In this document: positions 31,929-39,632 of the stretch, one piece after another | Layout: the number at the start of each line of letters is the position of its first letter | Position numbering within the stretch: the first letter of the stretch is position 1 | From: a virus | Strand: one strand, 5' to 3' | Length of the DNA: 58,398 nucleotides | Virus record (IMG/VR): IMGVR_UViG_3300022928_000003 | Location: 1-58,398 of that record | Made by a program: the position numbers and the translations under genes | Notes under the pieces: generated by a model | What the model was told of the DNA's origin: nothing | The model's database searches: none | What the model saw: the letters and a program-made list of their open reading frames with translations, nothing else

Positions 31929-32331
31929 TTTGTCGCTCCTCATCTCTTGTTGTTGGGTTCCACTTGTGTTGAATTTCATCGATTTCAGATTGACTAACAC
32001 CATATGAACGTAGCGCTTTAGCCATGACCCGATCCGCAGTATCTGTCCATACAATCGCATGTAACATTGCCCAAATCCATGCACCAATTTCTTTCTCCTT
32101 TGTTGTGTTATTACGAGATTGATTACCGCCAAGTATATGCCCGATTTCATGTAAGGCAGACACATAATACCCCGTATTCTTAGTCGGTCTAATGGTTATA
32201 TGTCGCCTAGATGGAATAGCAGAATACCTAGGATTAGTTTCTGTTAGCGATTGATAACTTACAGTTATGTTCTCTAATGCGGCTAACTCTTGGATATGTA
32301 ATGCCATATCTATTCTTTTAACTAATATCAT
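31921..32331 (-). CDS. Zincin-like metallopeptidase (136 aa)
   Basis: ALHEIGHILGG (about 59-69) contains HExxH, and an EKEIGAWIWAMLHA helix about 15 residues later offers a third ligand Glu. The protein is small, like the minimal ImmA/IrrE-type or matrixin-like phage peptidases. It could cleave a host protein early in infection. The start codon overlaps the stop of the gene above (ATGA) with AGAGG upstream. Neighbours are small zinc-binding proteins. Confidence 0.72.
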   Translation of the reverse strand: MILVKRIDMALHIQELAALENITVSYQSLTETNPRYSAIPSRRHITIRPTKNTGYYVSALHEIGHILGGNQSRNNTTKEKEIGAWIWAMLHAIVWTDTADRVMAKALRSYGVSQSEIDEIQHKWNPTTRDEERQIA

Positions 32332-32516
32332 GGTTGTAACCTCTGAAAATTAAGTTCTTGTTGAAATTCATTCAACAAATCTTTTGCATGTTCTACATAC
32401 ATATCAACACCAAACTTGATCTTGACTTGCTTTAATACTTGCTCGTTTGTGTAGTCCTGCAACTGCTCACCTACGAACAATTCTACTTCAAGTAGTTTGT
32501 CAGATAGTCTACTCAT
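32328..32516 (-). CDS. Small helical protein (62 aa)
   Basis: The start at 32516 (MSRLSDKLLEVELFVGEQLQ) overlaps the previous stop; 32528 is an alternative start. Two acidic helices (DYTNEQVLKQVKIKFGVDMY, HAKDLLNEFQQELNFQ). A CGAACAATT motif is read as E-L-F-V. Function unknown. Confidence 0.65.
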   Translation of the reverse strand: MSRLSDKLLEVELFVGEQLQDYTNEQVLKQVKIKFGVDMYVEHAKDLLNEFQQELNFQRLQP

Positions 32517-32754
32517 AATAATCACCATTACTTATGTCAAACTCATGTCTTATTTTCCACATAGCAGTATTCATGTCTCGTATGTCAGATAAATAAATAT
32601 CTTCCATGTCTTGAATGTTTCCTAAGACAGTTACTAAAGATTGATGAGCTAATTTAATAGCTTCTTTTTGTTCAGAAGACAAAGCCTTCAATCCATTCTT
32701 TCTGTTGATTTTAATTTTTTCTTGTTCTAATTCCCATTCTGTTTTTTTAGTCAT
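32509..32754 (-). CDS. Small coiled-coil protein (81 aa)
   Basis: MTKKTEWELEQEKIKINRKN and SSEQKEAIKLAHQSLVTVLG are charged helices; the end is acidic. It is the first gene after a 64-bp gap with a promoter-like TTGACA. Function unknown. Confidence 0.65.
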   Translation of the reverse strand: MTKKTEWELEQEKIKINRKNGLKALSSEQKEAIKLAHQSLVTVLGNIQDMEDIYLSDIRDMNTAMWKIRHEFDISNGDYYE

Positions 32755-32793
32755 CTTACTTTCCTTCCTTTGCTAGTTAAGATAGTTCTCTAT

Positions 32794-32822
32794 AGTTACT
32801 ATAGTATTCAATACCATGTCAA
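32794..32822 (-). promoter_or_regulatory. Possible promoter upstream of the 81-aa gene
   Basis: Minus strand: TTGACA (32817-32822) overlaps the stop codon of the gene above. The -10 at a 17-base spacing (GTAACT) is poor, and nearby TATAGT/TATAGA are at non-ideal spacing. Weak call. Confidence 0.35.
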
Positions 32823-33934
32823 GCATCTTTTTTATTTAATACATAATCATGGACTATTTTGCCTAATTCAGCATTACCAACCTTTTGTTGCTCAATCCAA
32901 ATACGTTTAAGAACATCGCCTTTTTTATTTTTTAACACTCTCCAATGCCCTCGTCTCCAATGTTCCCGCTTTGGTGATCCTTGCCCCGTGAACATGCGAG
33001 AATAAACCCGTTTGCCCCTAGGCTTTGGTAAATTAATTGTAACGACTTTATATTCGTTTTTAGGCACTTTACGACCAAAGGCTATATGATCTATCTTTTT
33101 AGGCGGAACAACCGTCTCTGTGGCGATTAAATCGTAGTTTAACAACCCAAGTAATGCGATCATAAACCTCGCATCGCCTTCCATAACATTATAAGACACT
33201 TCCATAAATTGTCTCATTTCTGATTTATTCCAACCATAATCAAATTTTTCTTGGCTTATCATCCAGTGCATAGATGCAGTTTGTGTTGTAGTCACTCGTT
33301 GTCTAATTTGATCTAAATAGTATTTATCTTTTTTAGTTCCATTGTTCATATATTCTCCAACGTACCAACTGCCAAGATATGCAGATGTAGATTGCCATGA
33401 TGCCATGTTCCAATCTTTATCGCTCATAGGCTCTTCATTGTGTGCTGAGGCAGAAAATCTATCAAACGGTTTTTCGTTATCAATAGTAAATCCGATCTGC
33501 GGAGAGACCACATAACTTTTATTATCGGGTTCGTATTTAGTATATAAGGCATATATAAAATCATTATTATGTTTCATAATATGATAGCCAACGGGCATAA
33601 TTTGTTCATTTATTTCATAAGTTTTGCCATTTGATTCATGGATTTTCTTTAATAGTTCTTGACGATAAACTTCATCCCACTCAATCCATAAAGAATTAAA
33701 TGGCGGTATACCTCGCTCCAACATATTAAAAAGTATTTCGGGTTTTGACATGCTTGCTTGTACTGCATGCTCAATAAGACCTTTGCTTAATACAAATTTT
33801 TGAGCAGTAACAATTTCAGTTTGTATATTGCGTCTCATGCCCTCTGCATATTTACCGCCTTGCCATCCAAGTATATTTCTTTTGGCATCCCCAAGAGCGG
33901 TAATTAGTTCGTTTGCTAAAATTGGTTTGTCCAT
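32819..33934 (-). CDS. Conserved phage protein of unknown function (371 aa)
   Basis: MDKPILANELITALGDAKRN, IPPFNSLWIEWDEVYRQELL, MHWMISQEKFDYGWNKSEMR, DARFMIALLGLLNYDLIATE and a basic C-terminus with RGKRVYSRMFTGQGSPKREH and WRRGHWRVLKNKKGDVLKRI. The basic region resembles a family seen in many ocean phages without known activity. No catalytic motif. It has its own near-consensus promoter (33966-33994). Confidence 0.78.
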   Translation of the reverse strand: MDKPILANELITALGDAKRNILGWQGGKYAEGMRRNIQTEIVTAQKFVLSKGLIEHAVQASMSKPEILFNMLERGIPPFNSLWIEWDEVYRQELLKKIHESNGKTYEINEQIMPVGYHIMKHNNDFIYALYTKYEPDNKSYVVSPQIGFTIDNEKPFDRFSASAHNEEPMSDKDWNMASWQSTSAYLGSWYVGEYMNNGTKKDKYYLDQIRQRVTTTQTASMHWMISQEKFDYGWNKSEMRQFMEVSYNVMEGDARFMIALLGLLNYDLIATETVVPPKKIDHIAFGRKVPKNEYKVVTINLPKPRGKRVYSRMFTGQGSPKREHWRRGHWRVLKNKKGDVLKRIWIEQQKVGNAELGKIVHDYVLNKKDA

Positions 33935-33965
33935 AATTATCTCCTTACGATAGACCTATATAATC

Positions 33966-33994
33966 TATATATGTAATGATAACTACATTGTCAA
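33966..33994 (-). promoter_or_regulatory. Sigma70-type promoter of the 371-aa gene
   Basis: Minus strand: TTGACA (33989-33994), 17-base spacer containing TATCATTAC, TATATA (33966-33971). It shares the spacer word ATCATTAC with the accessory-block promoters. Confidence 0.83.
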
Positions 33995-34001
33995 TGGTAA
34001 A

Positions 34002-34643
34002 TTATTCTTTTTTAGTTTTCCAAAAATATTCGTCAGTATCGCCTAGCCTTGTGTTGTTACCGTTTTCAACTTGGTACTCAACTGTGCTAACTTTAAAATC
34101 GGGAATTTTAGGCTTTTCAGGAGTTAGGCTATTATCATAGATTCTCATTCTATTGTTCGGATATAAACAATATTGTCCATTATTCAACTGCAACAAATTA
34201 AATGATTTATGTTCTTCAGGTATTTCACTGGTGCTGTAGTCGATTATGTCAGGTTGGTTATGATAATTGTCGAGTGTGCATATATATGTGCCTTTTACGA
34301 TACCAAAACTTCTTGTCAGGACTTCAAAATCCATACTTCCGATGAATTGTTTATGTATAGCGGTAACATTATAATCCATACAATTCCAAAACTGTAAATT
34401 AGGTAAATCCATATCAAGTTTAGGCGTAACTGGTTTTGATACAAATGCAGATATTGGTAGCTTATCAAACATAGCTCCATATTCAGGTAAGTATGTTTCA
34501 AAGTAAAAAGCTCGACCCGCTATAGACTTAGCTGTAATCCATATGCCTTTAACAAACTCTCCATGTCCATCTTGTAAATCTCTGAGGTATTCTTTTCTAA
34601 CCCAAATTTGTTCTGCTGGTAAATTGCATATCAGCTCTGGCAT
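34002..34643 (-). CDS. Conserved phage protein (213 aa)
   Basis: MPELICNLPAEQIWVRKEYL, then RDLQDGHGEFVKGIWITAKS and GRAFYFETYLPEYGAMFDKL. LQFWNCMDYNVTAIHKQFIG and LNNGQYCLYPNNRMRIYDNS follow. The mixed fold with conserved Trp, Tyr and Cys matches a protein common in marine myo- and podoviruses, sometimes linked to early gene regions. No known activity. Confidence 0.72.
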   Translation of the reverse strand: MPELICNLPAEQIWVRKEYLRDLQDGHGEFVKGIWITAKSIAGRAFYFETYLPEYGAMFDKLPISAFVSKPVTPKLDMDLPNLQFWNCMDYNVTAIHKQFIGSMDFEVLTRSFGIVKGTYICTLDNYHNQPDIIDYSTSEIPEEHKSFNLLQLNNGQYCLYPNNRMRIYDNSLTPEKPKIPDFKVSTVEYQVENGNNTRLGDTDEYFWKTKKE

Positions 34644-34936
34644 TACATGCTCTCATCATCAATGCTGCTAACAGGAGAATAATATGATCTGTCAGGAACT
34701 TTTGATACTTTACCGTATAATTGTTCGGTTTTTGCCCTGGGATCATCTTCAAATTTTTCATTCATTTCTAGTTCTTCAGGTGTCATTTTACTGTTTCTTT
34801 TTTGCAAATCTTTAAAAACTTTTTTAATTTCAGCATTACCAGCTTGTCTTTCATAATTGCAATTTACGCAAAACTTAGCTTTTTCATAACGCCCTATTTT
34901 CATTTTAACACCGCAGTTAATACATTTTTGCATCAT
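34643..34936 (-). CDS. Zinc-ribbon protein (97 aa)
   Basis: The start is set at 34936 (MMQKCINCGVKMKIGRYEKA); a longer frame to 35107 only reads the antisense-like frame of the neighbour. CINCG...KFCVNC is a compact zinc ribbon, followed by a helix with MTPEELEMNEKF and an acidic end. The N-terminus recalls the Com zinc ribbon that controls Mu mom translation, and a Mom-like gene is two genes upstream. Relation to Com is inference. Confidence 0.72.
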   Translation of the reverse strand: MMQKCINCGVKMKIGRYEKAKFCVNCNYERQAGNAEIKKVFKDLQKRNSKMTPEELEMNEKFEDDPRAKTEQLYGKVSKVPDRSYYSPVSSIDDESM

Positions 34937-35111
34937 CTTCCCCACCTGCTTTAAAGTAACTTTCATCTGGAACGCATACCCAGCAATGCCAATTCCATCC
35001 TCCATCAATAGAATACGAAGCTCCAGACTTGCCACAAATCGAACAATTATTCGGTTTTTGTTTTGTTTGCACAACTGGTTGCCAAGTTCTTCTTCGACTT
35101 TGTTCACTCAT
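34917..35111 (-). CDS. Second small zinc-binding protein (64 aa)
   Basis: The start is set at 35111 (MSEQSRRRTWQPVVQTKQKP), overlapping the Mom-like stop by 8 bases. NNCSICGKSGASYSIDGGWN is followed by WHCWVC, giving two CxxC pairs with an aromatic middle. The next gene's ATG lies inside its 3' end. Such linked zinc proteins beside mom suggest a control or partner role; unproven. Confidence 0.72.
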   Translation of the reverse strand: MSEQSRRRTWQPVVQTKQKPNNCSICGKSGASYSIDGGWNWHCWVCVPDESYFKAGGEDDAKMY

Positions 35112-35946
35112 TATCTTTCCTCCATTTTTCGTACAAAGCATTCATTGGCACATCTCTTTTAAGATACGGGTAAACCCGAACATTTTGACATTTCAATAAA
35201 TCCTTCAGCTTTTTTTTATCTCCAAATGTTAGAAAATATTTTAACTTTCTGCTACCTTTTTCAAATAAATATCCTTTATTAATAAAACTTTGTTTTTGTT
35301 CTTGGCTTGTAACGCCCAGTTTATTGGCGTATTTGTGTATTAACTTTGGATCAACACGCTTGCCATCTGGTCTAATTAGATAATTAACTGGAGATGTAAA
35401 TCCATAAAAATGCCAGTTCGTAGCCTGATATAATGTTCCGATCTCTCCCGCTTCAGGATCAGAATAAGCAATAACAAAGTTATACCCTTTCTTAATTAAA
35501 TGTTTCTTAGCTTGACCAATCATCCAACTACCTGAATGGGGGTGAGCATGACTGGCGCAAGCTCCTCTGACTAATACAATACCTAAATGTTTGTTATGAT
35601 CTCCGAACAATTCTGACAAAGCTCCTGTTCCAGCAGTCAAACCAAAACACATAACACCAACTAAATCATCATCACAGAACATACCTAGACTAAACTTTGT
35701 GGTTCCCATAGTACCCAGCCACTCATATTTTAGTATAAAATTTTGAGCCATTTTAAATGGTATTTCGTGCATTACAGCGTTTTTTATGCTTGATCTTGGT
35801 CTATTGTCATCTAAACTTTTTCGCAACTGGTATTGAAAACAAACTTCATCAAACTTCTTACCCCTGTATCCAACTGACCTGTTAGCCATTTTGTAACCTG
35901 TACGACTTTTCCACAAGTTTACATGATTAAACAAATCAAACTGCAT
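35104..35946 (-). CDS. Mom-like DNA (adenine) modification protein (280 aa)
   Basis: KYEWLGTMGTTKFSLGMFCD (about 73-92), DLVGVMCFGLTAGTGALSEL, LVRGACASHAHPHSGSWMIG (about 125), then FVIAYSDPEAGEIGTLYQAT followed by NWHFYG (about 158-183), and a C-terminal RKLKYFLTFGDKKKLK. This is the layout of the GNAT-related Mom family, including the SYxD...G..YQA.NW.Y.G core. Mu Mom adds an acetamido-type group to adenine N6, shielding phage DNA from restriction. Length (280) is a little above Mu Mom (about 240). It lies between the primase-helicase and two zinc ribbons. Confidence 0.8.
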   Translation of the reverse strand: MQFDLFNHVNLWKSRTGYKMANRSVGYRGKKFDEVCFQYQLRKSLDDNRPRSSIKNAVMHEIPFKMAQNFILKYEWLGTMGTTKFSLGMFCDDDLVGVMCFGLTAGTGALSELFGDHNKHLGIVLVRGACASHAHPHSGSWMIGQAKKHLIKKGYNFVIAYSDPEAGEIGTLYQATNWHFYGFTSPVNYLIRPDGKRVDPKLIHKYANKLGVTSQEQKQSFINKGYLFEKGSRKLKYFLTFGDKKKLKDLLKCQNVRVYPYLKRDVPMNALYEKWRKDNE

Positions 35947-38126
35947 TATAAGTTCTCTGTTGCTGTACTAGCCTCATATTCGCCTCTGCTCATGTCTCCA
36001 TCTGTAGTTCCGAGCCATTTACGACCACCTGACCTACTAAAAGAGTACTTACCAATTCGTCCTTCTGCAATTAATTCCCGAACAATTCCATCAACCATTC
36101 TTTGTGTGCAGTTATCTAGAGTTCTTGGTGCATCAGTATCAGCAGACATACGTTGTAATATAGCATCTGCTCCCGATTGCTGTGTTAACGCTCTACCTTC
36201 CCGCTCACATGTAGCAATCCAAGCAAACAAGGCATCTTTCTTTATCTCCCGATTACTTCCAGAATGCAGTCTTGATATATCTTCCGATCTATCTTCCAAC
36301 AATCCAGAAAACATATCCCGAACAAAATGCCTTATATCACGCCTTGCAGGGCCATTTGACTTAACAACTGCGCCATCAAAGCATCTGTTTCTTTGATATT
36401 CGATACCTAAATCTTGGCAACGTCTACGACCAGTAGCCTCATCTACTTGCCATATAGCAAACGCACAACGTACACCATCAACTAATGCTGAAGTACCTCG
36501 AATCATATTCCTTGCTTGCTCTGGAGATGAAACTGCCACATCATCTTTAATCTTTGTCATGTGGTGACACATCATTACTGAAGCTCCAGTTTCTGTAGCC
36601 ACTTGTGCCAGTAATCCCGTTAGTGCTGCTCCTGCTGCTGGATCAGAATTTACATCTGCATGAACAAATGATGCTAATGGATCAAACACGATTAACTTTA
36701 AATTATTCATTTGTATAATTTGCTCGTATATCTTCTCAAACTCAACGCTAGTCTTGTATCCATCACTAGTCTCTTGCAGTATTGGAAACACACCACCAAC
36801 ATTAGGAAGGGATACAATTCTAATTTCATGTTCATAATCAAAACGAGAATTGTTCGGATCTAAACGCTCAATTCTCCTGTGCATTTCACCCTCATCATCC
36901 TCTGCCGTAAAGATAATTGTATTGCCAAACTCTGTAATATTATCCCCGAAGGCACTTGTCATGGGCTGACCACTTGATACCTTCATTGCCAAATCTAGTG
37001 TCATCATACCTTTACCCGCATCTCCCGCTGCTGAAAATATAATAGGCACACCTAATGGTAATGTGTCTCCGATTAAAAACTTTTGTTCAGGAGCTTCGCC
37101 CTGAAACCTTTTAATCAATAGGCTTTCATCCAGTAAGTTAATTGTTTTCTTTACATGCTTTATTGTTGTGTTGAGAAAGTTACCAATGTCAAAGTTTTCT
37201 GCAATGGCATCTGCTGCATCCCATCTTTCTGGTTTACCCGCTGGAGGAGTTAACATTGTTACTGATCTAGCACCCGCATTCATAGCTAAATCTTGTACTA
37301 ATTCAGCAACTTTCTTACCCGCTGTATCGTTGTCGGGCCATATTGTTAATTCTTTGCCATGCAACGGTGAGAAATCAAATTGACTAGCTGACTTACGAGA
37401 TAACATACCCGCTCCGCCCATAGTACATGTAGCTGTAAATCCCAGTTCATTAAGAGCATCAGCACACTTCTCGCCTTCTACCCATATAACTTTATCTGAA
37501 GCAGAAATGTTCGGTATGTTATACAATGGTCTAACATCAGGCATCTTAGGATATGGATTGTTTCCAGTAAACTGACGAAACTCTTTCTTAGGTTTACCGT
37601 GATCGTCCATAACGGGATTACCCGCACCATCTCTCATATTATATCGTCTGACTATACAAAGTATTTCCCCATCTGCATTTAAATACAAATGTTCGGTATC
37701 AAATGGCGTGTTCATTGTTATCTGTTGACGCAAAGATGGATTAATAATTGGTGGAGGAGCTTCCTGATCCCTGACAAAACTTGGAGAATCGTCCAAATAG
37801 TTTCCGAACAATTCTTTGATTTCAGGTAATCTCATGCCACGACCCTCCATCAATATCTTTACGATACCACCAATACCTGACGCACCGTTAAAGTCCTGTC
37901 CTTTCATAAAGTATGGTGATCTGGGATTTATATCTATTTTTAATGATTGCCCAGGCTCTCCAGATAATGATCCGATTGAGAATTGATCACCACGAATTAC
38001 ACCGTTTGGATATGTGTTTCTAAGCTCACTTATCTGTACTTCTGGTGGCACTTTTTGGCTAATTAATTCTACCAATTCATGTGAGTTCATATCACGATTT
38101 TTATTGCCAAGTCTTATTATAGTCAT
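35946..38126 (-). CDS. Toprim primase-helicase, RepA-like (726 aa)
   Basis: The N-terminus has a primase-like region (1-140). It is followed by a Toprim domain (VIWVEGEKCADALNELGFTA; IWPDNDTAGKKVAELVQDLA) and a RecA-fold helicase domain with a Walker A SAAGDAGKGMM (about 345-360) and a Walker B KLIVFDPLASF (about 455-465). No N-terminal zinc-binding CxxC is visible. Such Toprim-RepA proteins prime and unwind DNA in phages that use a host polymerase. It overlaps the Mom-like gene start by one base. Confidence 0.87.
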   Translation of the reverse strand: MTIIRLGNKNRDMNSHELVELISQKVPPEVQISELRNTYPNGVIRGDQFSIGSLSGEPGQSLKIDINPRSPYFMKGQDFNGASGIGGIVKILMEGRGMRLPEIKELFGNYLDDSPSFVRDQEAPPPIINPSLRQQITMNTPFDTEHLYLNADGEILCIVRRYNMRDGAGNPVMDDHGKPKKEFRQFTGNNPYPKMPDVRPLYNIPNISASDKVIWVEGEKCADALNELGFTATCTMGGAGMLSRKSASQFDFSPLHGKELTIWPDNDTAGKKVAELVQDLAMNAGARSVTMLTPPAGKPERWDAADAIAENFDIGNFLNTTIKHVKKTINLLDESLLIKRFQGEAPEQKFLIGDTLPLGVPIIFSAAGDAGKGMMTLDLAMKVSSGQPMTSAFGDNITEFGNTIIFTAEDDEGEMHRRIERLDPNNSRFDYEHEIRIVSLPNVGGVFPILQETSDGYKTSVEFEKIYEQIIQMNNLKLIVFDPLASFVHADVNSDPAAGAALTGLLAQVATETGASVMMCHHMTKIKDDVAVSSPEQARNMIRGTSALVDGVRCAFAIWQVDEATGRRRCQDLGIEYQRNRCFDGAVVKSNGPARRDIRHFVRDMFSGLLEDRSEDISRLHSGSNREIKKDALFAWIATCEREGRALTQQSGADAILQRMSADTDAPRTLDNCTQRMVDGIVRELIAEGRIGKYSFSRSGGRKWLGTTDGDMSRGEYEASTATENL

Positions 38127-38156
38127 TATTATATCCTTACTTCGTTGGCTGAAGTT

Positions 38157-38199
38157 ATAGGCGACATTTGTTTGTTTCTCTACCTTTCATGTCGCCTAT
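38157..38199. other. Hairpin between the nuclease and primase-helicase genes
   Basis: ATAGGCGACAT (38157-38167) and ATGTCGCCTAT (38189-38199) are a perfect 11-bp inverted repeat with a 21-base loop, in the 74-bp gap just after a stop codon. There is no U run, so a processing, attenuation or protein-binding site is likelier than termination. Confidence 0.6.
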
Positions 38200-38200
38200 T

Positions 38201-38920
38201 TTAACTCCAACATCTATCTTGAAACTCACACCATTTGCAGTCAAAGAAGTCTCTTGAGAATGCTACTCTAGGTAAAATTTCGTTTGCTTTTGTTGCTTCT
38301 AAAATATTTACAGCCTTATCACTAATCTCTTGCGCCAAAACTTTATCAAAAGGAACAAGTTCATAATATATCTGACTTGTGTTCTTATTTAATACTGTAA
38401 ATAAACATGGATGCTCTGTTAAGTTCATGTATGCCTGATACAAAGCTATCTGAGCTGCGTAAACTGGATTGGTCCTAGCTACGCCTTTCATCATAAATTC
38501 TCTAAACTTCTTATCATTGGCTGACTTATTCTCCCACAAACATGGATACCCCATGTCCACAGGACCTCCACATATTACACCATCTATATGACCTTTAATT
38601 TCCCCATCTGCGATAGAAAAACCAAATTGTTCGCCTTTTTTGTCTTCTGTACGCAAATCAAAGTTAGCATTTTTTAACCATTGTGCAACAGAATCTTCAA
38701 TTTCATGTCCAAATTGAAATATTCTTAAAGTATTAGCACTAAATTCACGACCTTCATCAGATTCATATCCCATGTATCTATATTGTATTTTTCTGGAACA
38801 TGATTCACCAAGAGACGAACCGCCTAAGTAAGTTCGTTTAGCTCTTTTGTTGTTCTCATCAATTATGTTTTGATCTATAGCATCTGATATTAATTTTGTT
38901 ATTTCTTTAGAAGGGAGCAT
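38201..38920 (-). CDS. Cas4/RecB-like PD-(D/E)XK nuclease with Fe-S cysteines (239 aa)
   Basis: The start is set at 38920 (MLPSKEITKLISDAIDQNII) with GGGAGGTGG upstream. It has one N-terminal Cys (GESCSRKIQ), the motif HIDGVICGG, then CLWENKSANDKK with the E-x-K pair, and a C-terminal CKWCEFQDRC. That is four Cys in the AddB/Cas4 iron-sulphur pattern. Family members are 5'-3' exonucleases in recombination. No CRISPR array is present, so a recombination role is more likely than spacer capture. It overlaps its neighbour by 14 bases. Confidence 0.83.
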   Translation of the reverse strand: MLPSKEITKLISDAIDQNIIDENNKRAKRTYLGGSSLGESCSRKIQYRYMGYESDEGREFSANTLRIFQFGHEIEDSVAQWLKNANFDLRTEDKKGEQFGFSIADGEIKGHIDGVICGGPVDMGYPCLWENKSANDKKFREFMMKGVARTNPVYAAQIALYQAYMNLTEHPCLFTVLNKNTSQIYYELVPFDKVLAQEISDKAVNILEATKANEILPRVAFSRDFFDCKWCEFQDRCWS

Positions 38921-39128
38921 TGCCACCTCCCGACCATGATTTATCTGAGTATTGAAAGTGGATACGAGCAATATATTCTCCGTTGTAAAACTCGTCTACA
39001 TTAGACGATAATTGTATGTTAGATATTATACCAACAACTTCGTCTTCTGACAAATCGCACAATTTTTTATCCCAGCCTATTTCCGAACAAATCCGAGCAA
39101 ACCTCTTTAATGGATGGTTATCTGACAT
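38907..39128 (-). CDS. Small protein upstream of the nuclease (73 aa)
   Basis: MSDNHPLKRFARICSEIGWD, then KKLCDLSEDEVVGIISNIQL, then a Gly/Ser/Trp end. Two or three Cys. It overlaps both neighbours. Function unknown. Confidence 0.7.
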   Translation of the reverse strand: MSDNHPLKRFARICSEIGWDKKLCDLSEDEVVGIISNIQLSSNVDEFYNGEYIARIHFQYSDKSWSGGGNAPF

Positions 39129-39364
39129 TCGTCATCCTCCTGAATGTAAAAATGTAAATCAAAGGTTGCTCCAAAATAATGAACAATCGCTTTACCGCTA
39201 ACTACGTTATCAAAATCACTGCAAGTATCTAAAATAGCATTGTTAATATACTCCATGAGTTCATCTTTATTGCAGTCAAGATCGACAGGAACAAACATCT
39301 TGCCTTCTTTTTTGCTTACAGGACGCTCAAAAAATAAAGTATAATCAACTCTGATGCTTGCCAT
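39107..39364 (-). CDS. Small protein of unknown function (85 aa)
   Basis: MASIRVDYTLFFERPVSKKE, a helix (CNKDELMEYINNAILDTCSD) and an acidic beta end (HFYIQEDDECQITIH). It overlaps genes on both sides. Unknown function. Confidence 0.68.
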   Translation of the reverse strand: MASIRVDYTLFFERPVSKKEGKMFVPVDLDCNKDELMEYINNAILDTCSDFDNVVSGKAIVHYFGATFDLHFYIQEDDECQITIH

Positions 39365-39632
39365 CTTTTGCCTCTATAGCTAATGCTGCATACCCGATAA
39401 CATCAATCATATTATCCTCTACCTTTGGATTCTGACTGTTTCTAATTTGTTTAATGCCTATCATTGCTCTATAGACATCATGTATATCAAGAGGCTCTTT
39501 TAATTTTTTTCTTAACAATATGTTCCATATTTCAGCTATGTATGTGTGAGTTTCTGTAGCATCGCCATGAGTTTTAGCTCTAGGTCCGTTTATAATTAAA
39601 TCTACTTTTTTTAGTGCTTCACTTCGGTGCAT
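39345..39632 (-). CDS. DUF6378-like protein (95 aa)
   Basis: MHRSEALKKVDLIINGPRAK and THGDATETHTYIAEIWNILL are followed by PLDIHDVYRAMIGIKQIRNS and EDNMIDVIGYAALAIEAKDG. This all-alpha protein matches the plan of the DUF6378 family of phages, related in shape to MazG-type nucleotide pyrophosphohydrolases. An activity is not established. Confidence 0.72.
   Translation of the reverse strand: MHRSEALKKVDLIINGPRAKTHGDATETHTYIAEIWNILLRKKLKEPLDIHDVYRAMIGIKQIRNSQNPKVEDNMIDVIGYAALAIEAKDGKHQS

Noticed and set aside
34937-35107. Extended N-terminus of the zinc-ribbon gene 34643-34936
   Set aside because: The extra 57 residues overlap the coding sequence of the other zinc protein in a different frame and have no ribosome site; the downstream ATG pair fits an overlapping start.
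38201-38920. CRISPR adaptation gene because of the Cas4-like fold
   Set aside because: No repeats resembling a CRISPR array, no cas1 or cas2. Stand-alone Cas4-like nucleases are common in phage recombination modules.
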